Assembly: GCF_003289645.1 (NCBI RefSeq)
Contig: NZ_QLYX01000005.1
Span: 62,001 to 126,000, forward strand
Origin: Actinomadura craniellae
GTDB taxonomy: Bacteria; Actinomycetota; Actinomycetes; Streptosporangiales; Streptosporangiaceae
Length of the DNA stretch: 64,000 nucleotides
Direction: 5' to 3'
Every line of letters begins with the position of its first letter. Position 1 is the stretch's first letter. The position numbers were made by a program, and so were the translations under genes. Shown one piece after another: positions 34,975 through 44,229 of the stretch. The notes under the pieces were generated by a model, which was given only the letters and a program-made list of their open reading frames with translations, was not told the DNA's origin and did not search any database.

Positions 34975-36092
34975 TCCCCCTCGCCGACCTGGCCGTGGTG
35001 GCCGGCTGCGCGGCGGGCGCCGCGCTCGTGGCGGGCGCGGCCGGGCTCGGGCTGCTGCACCTGCTGCGCGGCCGGCCGGTCGCCGTCCAGCTCGCCGTGG
35101 TCGCCGGCGCGACCGTGCTGGCCACGGTGGCGGGCGTCGTGGTCATCACGCTGATGATGATGATCTCCGAGCACGACCGGAACGTGGCGCTCACCGTCGT
35201 CCTGGTGGCCGGGCTGGTCGGGCTCGGGGTGTCGCTGCTGCTCGGCCGCCGGCTGACCGCCGCCAACCGGGTGCTGGTCGAGGCGGTCCGCGCGGACCCC
35301 TACCGCGTCCCGGACCGGCGGCTGCCCGCCGAGCTCGCCGAGCTGGCCCGGGAGCTGGCGGCGGCCTACGATCGGCTGGCCGCCGGGCGGGCGCGGGAGC
35401 AGGCGCTGGAGACCAGCCGCCGGGAACTCGTCGCCTGGGTCAGCCACGACCTGCGCACCCCGCTGGCCGGGCTGCGCGCGATGGCGGAGGCGCTGGAGGA
35501 CGAGGTCGTCGCCGACGCCGAGACGGTGCACCGCTACCACCACCGGATCCGGATCGAGGCCGACCGGCTCGCCGGGATGGTGGACGACCTGTTCGAGCTG
35601 GCCCGCATCCACGCCGGGGCGCTGCGGCTGTCCCGGCAGCGGGTGGGGCTGGACGACCTGGTCGCCGACGCGGTGGCGGGCGTCGAGCCGCTGGCCCGGG
35701 CCGGCGGGGTGCGGATCACCGGGGCCGCGGCGCCCGGCCTGCCCCTGGAGGTGGACGCCGCCGAGCTGGGCCGGGCGCTGCGCAACCTGGTCGTCAACGC
35801 GATCAGGCACACGCCCGGCGACGGGACCGTGGAGATCCGGGCCGAGGACGCCGGGGACGGCATGGCGCGGGTGTCGGTCACCGACGCCTGCGGCGGGATC
35901 CCCGAGGCCGACCTGCCCCGGGTGTTCGAGGTGGCGTTCCGGGGCGAGTCGGCGCGCACCCCGGGCGGCGGGGCTGGGCTGGGCCTGGCCATCGCCCGCG
36001 GCATCGTCGAGGCGCACGCGGGCGAGATCGGCGTCGCCAACACGGGCCCCGGCTGCCGCTTCGTGATCCGGTTGCCGCTGGCCGGCGGGTGA
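34971..36092 (+). CDS. HisKA sensor histidine kinase
   Basis: A 373-residue membrane kinase. Three hydrophobic segments lie at about residues 5-30, 40-62 and 73-92 with almost no extracytoplasmic loop, then a linker, the HisKA helix with His159 in AWVSHDLRTPLAGL, and an ATPase domain (N box NLVVNAIRHTPGDG, G1 VTDACGGIPE, G2 GGGAGLGLAIA). It partners the OmpR-type regulator encoded just upstream. The small sensor region suggests an intramembrane signal. GTG start overlaps TGA of the regulator gene. Confidence 0.93.
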   Translation: MIPLADLAVVAGCAAGAALVAGAAGLGLLHLLRGRPVAVQLAVVAGATVLATVAGVVVITLMMMISEHDRNVALTVVLVAGLVGLGVSLLLGRRLTAANRVLVEAVRADPYRVPDRRLPAELAELARELAAAYDRLAAGRAREQALETSRRELVAWVSHDLRTPLAGLRAMAEALEDEVVADAETVHRYHHRIRIEADRLAGMVDDLFELARIHAGALRLSRQRVGLDDLVADAVAGVEPLARAGGVRITGAAAPGLPLEVDAAELGRALRNLVVNAIRHTPGDGTVEIRAEDAGDGMARVSVTDACGGIPEADLPRVFEVAFRGESARTPGGGAGLGLAIARGIVEAHAGEIGVANTGPGCRFVIRLPLAGG

Positions 36093-36100
36093 CCGCCTGG

Positions 36101-36472
36101 TCAGCGCTCGATGTGTTCGTCGATGGTGCGGAAGGTGGGGCAGGGCCAGCGCCACATGCACGCCCGGCAGCGCCGGATGGGGTCGGTGGGGTCGCTGGAG
36201 ATGCCGCCGGCGTCGCGGGGCTGGTGCAGTTCGAGCAGCCGCAGCCCCAGTTCGGCGAAGGCCACGACCTCCTCGCGGGCCCCGGCGAGGAAGGTGAGGT
36301 CCTCGCGGGAGAGCCGGGTCTTGATCGGCACGGTGCCGTCCCGGCCGATCATCCGGGAAAGGTACTGGGTGGTGGCGCGCCAGGGGCTGGACTTCTCGGC
36401 CCGGGTGCGGATCGTCTCGAGCCGCTCCCGCAGCCGGATGCGCTGTAGGTCGCCCCGCGCGACACCGGTCAT
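36101..36472 (-). CDS. Unknown protein with C-terminal Cys/Trp motif
   Basis: A 123-residue protein ending in RRCRACMWRWPCPTFRTIDE. Three Cys and two Trp in that stretch are typical of a small actinobacterial family and could bind metal. The rest is helical and charged (LQRIRLRERLETIRTRAEKS). It is convergent with the kinase gene, with 8 bases between stops. No function known. Confidence 0.75.
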   Translation of the reverse strand: MTGVARGDLQRIRLRERLETIRTRAEKSSPWRATTQYLSRMIGRDGTVPIKTRLSREDLTFLAGAREEVVAFAELGLRLLELHQPRDAGGISSDPTDPIRRCRACMWRWPCPTFRTIDEHIER

Positions 36473-36713
36473 GAAGCCTCCCCCGGGCAGGTGACAGGGT
36501 CAGCTTCCCGCATTCGAACCGCCGCCGGGAGGGGAACCGCGCAGATGAACGGGCGGACGAGCGAGCGGACGGACACCCCCGAAACAGACCCCGGCGGAGG
36601 ACTCCGGCAACCACTCGTCCCTATCTGTCCGACACGGCCCGGACACGCCCGGATACGCCCGGAGTTGAGCGGTCCCTGGCTCGATAGGTGGCGGCCCGAT
36701 AGTGTGCGCTCTT

Positions 36714-37040
36714 GTGGAGCTAAACGTCTCAACTGCGACTCAGGGAGGTCACGTCGTCGTCACGGCGATCGGCGAACTCGACCTCTACACGGCCCCGCGG
36801 TTGCAGACCGCGCTCGCGGGACTGCTACGAACGGACGTCGACCGCGTGGTGGTCGACCTGAGCGGGGTGGAGTTCTGCGACTCGACCGGCATGAACGTCC
36901 TGCTCTCCGCCATGAAGCGAATAAAGGAGCGAGGCGGCACGTTCGAACTCGTCGCACCTCGCCCCGCCGTCAGGCGCATCCTCCAGGTCACCGGCCTCGA
37001 CACGGTCTTCACCGTGCTGGACACGCTGCCGGCCAACTGA
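36714..37040 (+). CDS. STAS-domain anti-sigma factor antagonist
   Basis: A 108-residue RsbV/SpoIIAA/BldG-like protein. It has GELDLYTAPRLQTAL, the phosphorylatable Ser in VEFCDSTGMNVLLSAMKR and a C-terminal LQVTGLDTVFTVLDT. When unphosphorylated such proteins bind anti-sigma kinases and free a sigma factor. The GTG at 36714 (VELNVSTAT) matches family starts better than the GTG at 36702. No kinase gene is adjacent; the HATPase at 18.3 kb is a possible partner. A perfect terminator follows. Confidence 0.92.
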   Translation: MELNVSTATQGGHVVVTAIGELDLYTAPRLQTALAGLLRTDVDRVVVDLSGVEFCDSTGMNVLLSAMKRIKERGGTFELVAPRPAVRRILQVTGLDTVFTVLDTLPAN

Positions 37041-37054
37041 CCGCGCACCGAAGC

Positions 37055-37081
37055 GACCCGCGGGGACGTTCCCCGCGGGTC
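37055..37081 (+). terminator. Terminator of STAS gene
   Basis: GACCCGCGGGGA and TCCCCGCGGGTC form a 12-bp perfect stem with a CGT loop, 15 bases after the stop. Confidence 0.9.
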
Positions 37082-37130
37082 TTCCGCTGTTGTGGCCGGC
37101 GCCTCCGGTGAGCGCACTACCATCGCACCC

Positions 37131-37850
37131 ATGCAGTCGGACGCGGCGGTCGTCATCCCGGCCAAGAACGAAGAGCGGCGCATCGCGGCCACGGTCAAGG
37201 CCGCGGCCGAACTGCCCGGCGTCGACCTCGTCGTGATGGTCGACGACGGCTCGACCGACGAGACCGCCCGGCTGGCCGCCGCCGCCGGCGCCAGGGTCGT
37301 CCGGCACAGCCGCAACCGGGGCAAGGCCGCGGCCATGGAGACCGGCGCCGAGGCCGTCCGGCTGCTCGACGACGGCCGCGACACCCCCCGGCACCTGCTC
37401 TTCCTCGACGCCGACCTGGCCGACACCGCCCGGGACGCCGCGCCACTGCTCGAACCGGTCCGCGCCGGCGAGGCCGACATGACCATCGCGGTGTTCTCCA
37501 GCAGGGTCAAGCTGGGCGGCCACGGCTTCGTGGTCCGGCTCTCGCGCGACGGCATCCGCCGGGCCACCGGCTGGACCGCCGCCCAGCCCCTCAACGGGCA
37601 GCGCTGCCTGACCCGCGCCGCGTTCGAGGCCGCCCGCCCCCTGGCGCCCGGCTTCGGCGTCGAGACCGCGCTCACCATCGACCTGCTGCGCCGCGGCTTC
37701 CGGGTGACCGAGGTCGAGGTCCCGCTCGCGCACCGGGCCACCGGCACCGACTGGCGCGCCCAGATGCACCGCGCCCGCCAGTTCCGCGACGTCGCCCGCG
37801 CCCTCGCCCCGCGCGACCCGCGGCTGTCCCGCCTGCTCGGCCCCCGATGA
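37131..37850 (+). CDS. Family 2 glycosyltransferase
   Basis: A 239-residue cytosolic GT-A fold enzyme. VVIPAKNEERRI opens the nucleotide site, VVMVDDGSTDET follows, and FLDADLAD is the DxD metal-binding site. The acceptor region has AAQPLNGQRCLTRAAF and FGVETALTIDLLRRGF. It resembles polyprenyl-phosphate glycosyltransferases or glucosyl-phosphoglycerate-type enzymes. It likely loads a sugar onto a lipid carrier for the membrane transferases that follow; substrate inferred. ATG 37131. Confidence 0.87.
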   Translation: MQSDAAVVIPAKNEERRIAATVKAAAELPGVDLVVMVDDGSTDETARLAAAAGARVVRHSRNRGKAAAMETGAEAVRLLDDGRDTPRHLLFLDADLADTARDAAPLLEPVRAGEADMTIAVFSSRVKLGGHGFVVRLSRDGIRRATGWTAAQPLNGQRCLTRAAFEAARPLAPGFGVETALTIDLLRRGFRVTEVEVPLAHRATGTDWRAQMHRARQFRDVARALAPRDPRLSRLLGPR

Positions 37851-37866
37851 CCGCGGAGTCCGGCCG

Positions 37867-39333
37867 GTGAGAGCCGGCCGCTGGGGGCTCGGCGCGATCG
37901 GGGCGGCGCTGGGGTGCCTGCTGCTCGTCGCGGCGCTCGGCCCGTCGGCCATGCAGCCGGCGCTGGCCGGCGAGCCGGGGCAGCCGCCGTACTCGCTGGT
38001 CACACACCCTTCGCCGTACCTGGTCATCGGGCTGACGGCGGCCGGCACGGTGCTCGGCTCGCTGGGCCTCGGGCTGTGCCTGTACGCGGCGCGCCGCGGC
38101 TGGCGGTGCTCCGCCCGGCCGCTGGTCGTCGCGGGGCTGCTGGTCGCGGCGGCGTTCGTGCTGATGCCGCCGGTCGGCTCGGCCGACCACCTGAACTACG
38201 CCGCCTACGGCCGGATGGCGGTGACCGGGCACGACCCGTACGCCACCAGCGCCGCCGACCTGCCCGGCGACCCGGTCGCCGACGCGGCACAGGAGTGGCG
38301 GACGACCCCGTCGGTGTACGGTCCGCTGGCCACCGGCCAGCAGGCGCTGGCCGCCTGGATCGGCGGCGGCTCGGTCCGGCTCACCGTCTTCGTGCTCTCG
38401 CTCACCAACGGGCTGGCGTTCGCCCTCACCGCCCTGCTGCTGAACCGCGGCGGCCCCGACCGGCGGCTGCGGGCGGCGCTGCTGTGGACCTGCAACCCGC
38501 TGCTGCTGTTCCACCTGGTGGCGGGCGCGCACAACGACACGCTGGGCATCGCCGTCGCGGTGGCCGCCCTCACCGCCTTCGCCGGCGGCCGGACGGGCGT
38601 CCGGCACCCGCTGGCGGCGGGGGCGCTGGTCGGCGCCGGGGTGGCGATCAAGCTGCCCGCCGGGCTGGTCGGCGGGGGGCCCGCCTGGGTGCTCGCCCGG
38701 GACTGGTGGCGGACGCGGCGGTCACCGCTCGGCCTGGTGGCGCTGTTCGGGGCGGCGGGCGCGGTGACGCTCGGCTGTTTCGCGGCGGCCGGGCCGAACG
38801 CTCTCGACCAGGTGAACAAGGCGTCCGGCATGGTCTCCCGGGCCACCCCCTGGCGGCTGGTCGACGGCGCGCTGCGGCTCGGCGACCACCGGGTGGTGAT
38901 CAAGATCGGCTCGCTGCTGCTGCTGGTCTGGCTGGTCTGGTTGCTGGCCCGGGCGCTGCCCGCCGTGGAGCCGCGCGACGAGTCGGTGCGGGTCGCCGCC
39001 GCGCTGGCGCTGGCCTGGCTGTTCGCCGCCCCCTACGCGCTGCCCTGGTACGACGGGCTCGGCTGGGCGCTGCTCGCCCTGCTGCCCTGGTCGCGTTTCG
39101 ACTGGCTGCTGCTGGCCCGGACGACCCTGCTCGGCCTGGCCTACCTGCCCGCCCGGGCCCCCGAGGTGATCAAGCTGCCCGGGAACCTGGACTGGCTGGT
39201 CAGCGTGGTGCGCTCGGCGGTCGTTCCAGTTGCGCTGACCGCGGTTCTGGCGGCGCTGGTGGTGGCGTGCCGGGACCGTCGATCTCCAGTGCCCGCGCGC
39301 TCGCCGCGAGAGTCAGCGGGATCGCCAGGCTGA
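37867..39333 (+). CDS. GT-C membrane mannosyltransferase (MptB-like)
   Basis: A 488-residue protein with about 11-12 helices. The first large loop has GSADHLNYAAYGRMAVTGHDPY, with an acidic pair typical of polyprenol-phosphate-sugar-using GT-C enzymes, then TTPSVYGPLATGQQAL and LVAGAHNDTLGIAVA. It resembles actinobacterial alpha-1,6-mannosyltransferases that use polyprenol-phosphate mannose. GTG 37867, 16 bases after the GT2 stop. The last 45 codons overlap the antisense 3' end of the next gene. Acceptor unknown. Confidence 0.8.
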   Translation: MRAGRWGLGAIGAALGCLLLVAALGPSAMQPALAGEPGQPPYSLVTHPSPYLVIGLTAAGTVLGSLGLGLCLYAARRGWRCSARPLVVAGLLVAAAFVLMPPVGSADHLNYAAYGRMAVTGHDPYATSAADLPGDPVADAAQEWRTTPSVYGPLATGQQALAAWIGGGSVRLTVFVLSLTNGLAFALTALLLNRGGPDRRLRAALLWTCNPLLLFHLVAGAHNDTLGIAVAVAALTAFAGGRTGVRHPLAAGALVGAGVAIKLPAGLVGGGPAWVLARDWWRTRRSPLGLVALFGAAGAVTLGCFAAAGPNALDQVNKASGMVSRATPWRLVDGALRLGDHRVVIKIGSLLLLVWLVWLLARALPAVEPRDESVRVAAALALAWLFAAPYALPWYDGLGWALLALLPWSRFDWLLLARTTLLGLAYLPARAPEVIKLPGNLDWLVSVVRSAVVPVALTAVLAALVVACRDRRSPVPARSPRESAGSPG

Positions 39334-41410
39334 ACGCCACCGCGGGGATCGCCACCCCCGAGTCGTTCACCACCATGCCGCCGACCGCCACGATCAGCGC
39401 GGCGAACAGCGCCGGGCGCAGGGTCGGGCTGAGCCGGTACGCCTGGTCCAGCACGGCGGCGCGCCAGTGCACCGGCCGGGCCAGCACGAAGAACAGGAAG
39501 CACAGGGCGCTCACCGTGGCGAGCGTGAAGTACCAGTTGCCCAGGCTGCCCAGCATGGACTGGGCCTTGCGGGCGACCACGTCCCAGGCGCCGCCGCCCA
39601 CCAGGTCGTCCCAGAACCGGCCGAGATGGGACCGGTCACCGACCGGGCGGCGGGCGTCCAGGTAGGAGATGAGCAGCACGAGCGCCGCCCCGGCCAGCGC
39701 GCACAGCGCGACCAGGACGGGGGAGACCCGCCGGCCGGCGATCATCAGTGCCAGCACGGCCACCGCGGGCACGATCGCGAGCACCCCGCCGAAGTCGCTG
39801 CCCCAGGCCGGCCAGCCGTCGATCACCACGGTCAGCCCGCCGACGACCAGGACCAGCGCCACCGCGAGCCCCCGGCGGCCGGCCCGCAGCGGGTGCTCGG
39901 CCAGCCACGCCGCCGACAGCACCCCGGCCACCGCGAACAGCGCGAACGCCTGGTTGCCGAACCCGTAGTAGCGGCCCGCCACCAGCGCGGTGTAGCCCAT
40001 CAGCGTGTTGAGCTGCAACGTCGAGCCGAAGATCACGTCCACGCCGAGGACCAGGGCCGTCAGCCCGGCAATCACCAGCACGGAGCCGGTGACCGAGCGG
40101 CGCCAGGGCCCGGCCAGCGCGAGCGCGGTGACCAGACCCGTGATCACCAGCACGGTGAGGACCAGCGCGACGGCGGGATACGGCATGCGCCACCAGGGCA
40201 CCAGTCCCGCCAGGAACGTCGATACCGGGGCCGCGGCGCCCGCCAGCGCGGACACCTTCATGATCTTCAGGATGCGGCGGCGCCGGTCCCCCTCCACTCC
40301 GCCGTTGCGGCGCAGGGCCAGCGCGGTGCCGCCGTACAGCAGCAACTGCGCGGCGAACAGCGCGATGTAGAACACCGCCTGGACGCTCCGGTTGGCCTGG
40401 GCGGCGACCTCGCCGTCGTGCAGCGCGCCCGCCTTGGCCGCGGCGGACTCGGTGGTCGGCTCGGCCCGCCAGGGCGACCCGACGGCCGCGGCGGGCTGGT
40501 CGAGGCCGAGCACCCGCAGCGCGGTCGCGGTCACGTCGGTGATCGTCACCAGCCCGGTGCGCCGGGTCGAGTTGGCGGTCAGGTAGGCGTTGCCGTAACC
40601 GGGACCGGCCGCCAGCGCCACGTGCAGGTGCGGGATGTCGACGGTGTCGGAGAGCCCGGCCACCAGCACCGTGGTGCCCGGGGGGACGGCGGCCAGCACG
40701 GCGGCGACGTGCCGGTCGGCGACGGCCGCCGCCCGGTTCCGCGCCGCCTGGGACACCGGGACCTGGCGGCCGCTGCCGTCGAACCCGGCGGTGATGTACG
40801 CCCGGAAGACGTCGTCGACGTCGACCGTGGTCAGCGCGCAGCGCGACCAGTCGGCCGGGGCGACCCGGTCGGGGGTGGGCGCGTAGAGATCGACCGCGCC
40901 GCCGGAGTCGGCCGCGCCGAACACCGCGCCGGGGCCGACCGCCAGGGTGCATCCGCCGCTGCGGCGGACCGCGTCGCCGAGCAACCCCACCCGGGCCTTG
41001 TAGCGCGTCTCGGCGTTGCCCTTGGAGATCGCCAGCCAGCCGGGGGCGGTCGCGCCGCGCCCGGTGGGGGTGGGCGCCGGGGGCAGTGCGCAGTTGCCGT
41101 TGATCAGCCGGGAGCGTTCCCCCGCCGACACGGTCAGCCAGCCGTCCGCCGGGCAGGTGGTCGGGGTGATGGTGCGGACGCTCAGGTCGGCCGCGGACCC
41201 CCGCTCGACCAGTCCCCACAGGGCCGGCGTGCGCGTCCGGTCGAGGTCGGACCAGAGCAGGCTGGGGATGCCGATGACGACCACCCGCCCGCCGGCCCGT
41301 TCACCCGCCCGCCCGTCCGATCCGGCCTGGCCGGGAGTGGCCGTGAGCAGGGTGAACGCCGCCATCAGCACGGCCAGGACAGCGGTGAGCGCCACCCCCC
41401 GTCGGGCCAC
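39200..41410 (-). CDS. Large membrane protein with N-terminal phosphatase-like ectodomain
   Basis: A 736-residue protein. GTG 41410 follows a near-perfect AAGGAGGTG and gives a clean signal peptide (ALTAVLAVLMAAFTLLTATP). The ectodomain (about 40-370) includes VVVIGIPSLLWSDLDRTRTP, PTTCPADGWLTVSAGERSRL and VLVAGLSDTVDIPHLHVAL, resembling the alkaline-phosphatase superfamily core with Asp/His positions but no certain active-site Thr/Ser. About 11 membrane helices follow (400-710). I know of no characterised member. It lies in a mannosyltransferase neighbourhood, so a role in cell-envelope glycan synthesis is plausible. Its 3' end overlaps the convergent MptB-like gene by 134 bases. Confidence 0.82.
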   Translation of the reverse strand: MARRGVALTAVLAVLMAAFTLLTATPGQAGSDGRAGERAGGRVVVIGIPSLLWSDLDRTRTPALWGLVERGSAADLSVRTITPTTCPADGWLTVSAGERSRLINGNCALPPAPTPTGRGATAPGWLAISKGNAETRYKARVGLLGDAVRRSGGCTLAVGPGAVFGAADSGGAVDLYAPTPDRVAPADWSRCALTTVDVDDVFRAYITAGFDGSGRQVPVSQAARNRAAAVADRHVAAVLAAVPPGTTVLVAGLSDTVDIPHLHVALAAGPGYGNAYLTANSTRRTGLVTITDVTATALRVLGLDQPAAAVGSPWRAEPTTESAAAKAGALHDGEVAAQANRSVQAVFYIALFAAQLLLYGGTALALRRNGGVEGDRRRRILKIMKVSALAGAAAPVSTFLAGLVPWWRMPYPAVALVLTVLVITGLVTALALAGPWRRSVTGSVLVIAGLTALVLGVDVIFGSTLQLNTLMGYTALVAGRYYGFGNQAFALFAVAGVLSAAWLAEHPLRAGRRGLAVALVLVVGGLTVVIDGWPAWGSDFGGVLAIVPAVAVLALMIAGRRVSPVLVALCALAGAALVLLISYLDARRPVGDRSHLGRFWDDLVGGGAWDVVARKAQSMLGSLGNWYFTLATVSALCFLFFVLARPVHWRAAVLDQAYRLSPTLRPALFAALIVAVGGMVVNDSGVAIPAVAFSLAIPLTLAASARALEIDGPGTPPPAPPEPRSAQLERPPSAPR

Positions 41411-41461
41411 CTCGCACCTCCTTGTCGAGTCCGTCAAGGTTAGTGGGCGACTTAGGCCAGG

Positions 41462-42760
41462 ATGGACGGCATGGGTGGACGCACGAGCGACGACGAGGGA
41501 CCGGCCCCGCGGCCGTACCCGGTCGCGTGGTTGCTGGGACTGGCCGTCGCGGCGGCCGTGCTGGCCCCGATCCTGCACAAATGGCTGACCAACCCGCCGG
41601 ACCAGCGCCTGGTCGACCTCGACGTGTACCGCTCCGGCGGAGAGGTGCTGCTGCGCGGCGCGCCGCTGTACGACTTCCTGACGCAGCCGCCGCAGCTGCT
41701 GCCGTTCACCTACCCGCCGTTCGCCGCGCTACTGGCCGTGCCGCTGACCTGGCTGTCGTGGCCGCAGGCGCAGTGGGTCTCGGTGGGGCTGCTGTACGCC
41801 GCGCTGACGATCATGGTCTGCTACGCCTTCCGCGACCTGATCCGCCGGGCGGGCCGGTGGTCGCCGGTGGCGGTCGGCGCCCTGGTCGGGGCGATGGCGT
41901 GGATGATGCCGGTCTTCGACCAGATCAGGTTCGGCCAGGTCGGCCTGTTCCTGGTGGCGATGTGCGTGGCCGACTGCGCGGCCCCCTCGCCGCGCTGGCC
42001 GCGGGGCCTGCTGGTCGGGCTGGCCACCGCGGTCAAGCTGGTGCCCGGGGTCTTCCTGATCTACTTCCTGATCACCGGTCGCCGGGAGGCCGCGGGCAAC
42101 GCGGTCCTCACCGCGGCGGCGGCCACCCTGATCGGGTTCGTGGCGCGGCCGCACGACTCGCTGGACTTCTGGTTCGGCGCGATGCTCGACAGCGAGCGGG
42201 CCGGGGCGAACACGGCCACCACCAACCAGTCGATCAACGGCATGCTGCTGCGGATCTACTGGCCCGAGACGATCACCACCGCGCTCTGGCTGGTCTGTGT
42301 CGCGATCATGGCCTACCTGGGCTTCCGGCTGGCCCGCCGGGCGTCCCTGCTGGACGTCCCGGGCCCCGGCGGCCACAGCGCGGAGATGGCCGGGGTCGCG
42401 ATCGTCGGGCTGCTGTCGGTGCTGCTGTCGCCGATCGGCTGGATCCACCACCTGACCTGGATCGTGCTGGTGATCGGGGCGCTGGCGGGCGACGGGCGCG
42501 ACCCGCGGCGGGCGTTCACCGCGGTGGCGGTATGGATCTACTTTCTCTTTCCCATTCCCTGGTACGGAACAAGGATGATAGATCCCGAATATCCGGCAGT
42601 GGTGCGCTTTTTGGGGCGGATCGTGCAGGACGGGTACGGACTAGCTGCTGTCACATTGGTGCTGGTATTGGGCCTGTGGCTGACAAAGCGTATTCTTGCC
42701 GAACGCGAACAAGGCATTGCTTTTCGCGAACCGGCCGAGATGGGTACCCTCAAGGCGTGA
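41462..42760 (+). CDS. GT87-family (DUF2029) mannosyltransferase
   Basis: A 432-residue membrane GT-C enzyme with about 9-10 helices. The loop VDLDVYRSGGEVLLRGAPLY carries the catalytic Asp, followed by FTYPPFAALLAVPL, FGQVGLFLVAMCV and GLATAVKLVPGVFLIYFLI, all characteristic of GT87 (PimE-like alpha-1,2-mannosyltransferases). It uses polyprenol-phosphate mannose; the acceptor is a glycolipid or glycan not identifiable here. It is divergent from the phosphatase-like gene, and its stop overlaps the DUF4446 start. Confidence 0.9.
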   Translation: MDGMGGRTSDDEGPAPRPYPVAWLLGLAVAAAVLAPILHKWLTNPPDQRLVDLDVYRSGGEVLLRGAPLYDFLTQPPQLLPFTYPPFAALLAVPLTWLSWPQAQWVSVGLLYAALTIMVCYAFRDLIRRAGRWSPVAVGALVGAMAWMMPVFDQIRFGQVGLFLVAMCVADCAAPSPRWPRGLLVGLATAVKLVPGVFLIYFLITGRREAAGNAVLTAAAATLIGFVARPHDSLDFWFGAMLDSERAGANTATTNQSINGMLLRIYWPETITTALWLVCVAIMAYLGFRLARRASLLDVPGPGGHSAEMAGVAIVGLLSVLLSPIGWIHHLTWIVLVIGALAGDGRDPRRAFTAVAVWIYFLFPIPWYGTRMIDPEYPAVVRFLGRIVQDGYGLAAVTLVLVLGLWLTKRILAEREQGIAFREPAEMGTLKA

Positions 42761-43224
42761 TGCTTGTAGCTTTGGCCGTAGCGGGTTTCGTGTCCGGGGT
42801 GGCTGGGCTTTCCATCGCGGTCATCGCCCACAACCGGGCCAACCAGGTCCTCCAGGAGTGCACCAGCGCGCTGCGCCGCCAGATGCAGGTCGTCGACGGT
42901 GAGATCGACCACCAGGCACTGCGCGACGTGGCCATCGTGCACTACGACGCGCTCAAGGAGATGGCCGGACGCCGGTCCTTCTCCCTGGCAATGATCAACT
43001 CGGCCGGCGACGGCATCGTGCTGAGCTCGATCAACGGCCGCACGGAGACCCGCACCTACGCCAAGGCCGTGCGGGCCGGCCGCGGGATCGAGGTGCTGTC
43101 CCCGGAGGAGGACCAGGTGGTGCGCGCCGCGCGGCTGGGCCGGGGCCCGGTGGTCAGCATGGACGACCCCCTGCCCGACTACGGCACGGGCAACGGCTCG
43201 TCGGCGCCTTCCGCGCACGTCTGA
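42760..43224 (+). CDS. DUF4446 family protein
   Basis: A 154-residue protein: one N-terminal helix (VALAVAGFVSGVAGLSIAVI), a coiled segment, then the family domain with LRDVAIVHYDALKEMAGRRS, FSLAMINSAGDGIVLSSING and LSPEEDQVVRAAR. Membrane-anchored and of unknown function; found in most Actinobacteria and Firmicutes. ATG 42760 overlaps the previous stop (TGATG). Confidence 0.92.
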   Translation: MLVALAVAGFVSGVAGLSIAVIAHNRANQVLQECTSALRRQMQVVDGEIDHQALRDVAIVHYDALKEMAGRRSFSLAMINSAGDGIVLSSINGRTETRTYAKAVRAGRGIEVLSPEEDQVVRAARLGRGPVVSMDDPLPDYGTGNGSSAPSAHV

Positions 43225-43314
43225 CCCCGTCCCGTAGACTCGTTCCCGGTAACCCCACCCTTCCCGCACGCCGCCGGCGTCGCTCGCGCGTCCCGGCGGA
43301 GGAGCTGCATCCAT

Positions 43315-44229
43315 ATGCGCTACGCCTACCTGGGTCCGCAGGGGACCTTCACCGAAGCCGCGCTGCGGTCCGTCCCGGACGCCGCCGGGGCCGAGCACCT
43401 GCCGTACGCCACCGTGCCGGCCGCGCTCGACGCCCTGCGCCGCCGCGAGGTCGACGCCGCCGTGGTGGCGCTGGAGAACTCGGTGGAGGGCTCGGTGCCC
43501 ACCACACTCGACGAACTGGCCACCGGCGTGCCGCTGCACATCGTCGGCGAGGTGCACCTGCCGGTCTCGTTCGCGCTGCTCGTCCGGCCGGGCACCACCC
43601 TCGCCGACGTCAAGACCGTGGCCTCGCACCCGCACGCCCAGCCGCAGTGCCGCCGCTGGCTCGCCGAGCACGTCCCGCACGCCGAATGGCGGGCCGCCAC
43701 CTCCAACGCCGAGGCCGCCCAGCACGTGGCCGACGGCCACTACGACGCCGCCCTGGCCGGCTCGTTCGCCGCCGCCCGGTACGGCCTCACCGCGCTGGCC
43801 GAGAACATCCACGACATCGCCGACGCGGTGACCCGGTTCGTGGTGCTGCGCCGGCCCGGCCACCCGCCCGCCCCGACCGGCGCCGACCGCACCACGGTGG
43901 TCGCGTTCCTCGGCGAGGACCACCCGGGCGCGCTGCTGGAGATACTGCAGGAATTCGCCGTGCGCGGCATCAACATGACCCTGATCCAGTCACGGCCGAC
44001 CGGGGCCGGGCTGGGCTCGTACCTGTTCTGGATGGACTTCGAGGGGCACATCCGCGACGCCCGGGTCGGCGAGACGCTGATGGGCCTGCGCCGGATCTGC
44101 GCCGACGTCCGCTACCTGGGCTCCTACGCCCGCGCCGACGCCGTCCGCCCCGAGGTGCGCCGCGGCACCCACGACGCCGACTTCACCGAGGCCGCCGCCT
44201 GGCTCGCCGCCCTGCGCACCGGCTCTTGA
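43315..44229 (+). CDS. pheA: Prephenate dehydratase
   Basis: A 304-residue enzyme converting prephenate to phenylpyruvate in phenylalanine synthesis. It opens [17 protein letters not shown], has [19 protein letters not shown] and the catalytic AVTRFVVL motif, then a C-terminal ACT domain ([30 protein letters not shown]) that binds phenylalanine for feedback control. Monofunctional, of normal actinobacterial length. The downstream methyltransferase starts within its stop codon, and serS follows, a gene order common in actinomycetes. Confidence 0.96.
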   Translation: MRYAYLGPQGTFTEAALRSVPDAAGAEHLPYATVPAALDALRRREVDAAVVALENSVEGSVPTTLDELATGVPLHIVGEVHLPVSFALLVRPGTTLADVKTVASHPHAQPQCRRWLAEHVPHAEWRAATSNAEAAQHVADGHYDAALAGSFAAARYGLTALAENIHDIADAVTRFVVLRRPGHPPAPTGADRTTVVAFLGEDHPGALLEILQEFAVRGINMTLIQSRPTGAGLGSYLFWMDFEGHIRDARVGETLMGLRRICADVRYLGSYARADAVRPEVRRGTHDADFTEAAAWLAALRTGS

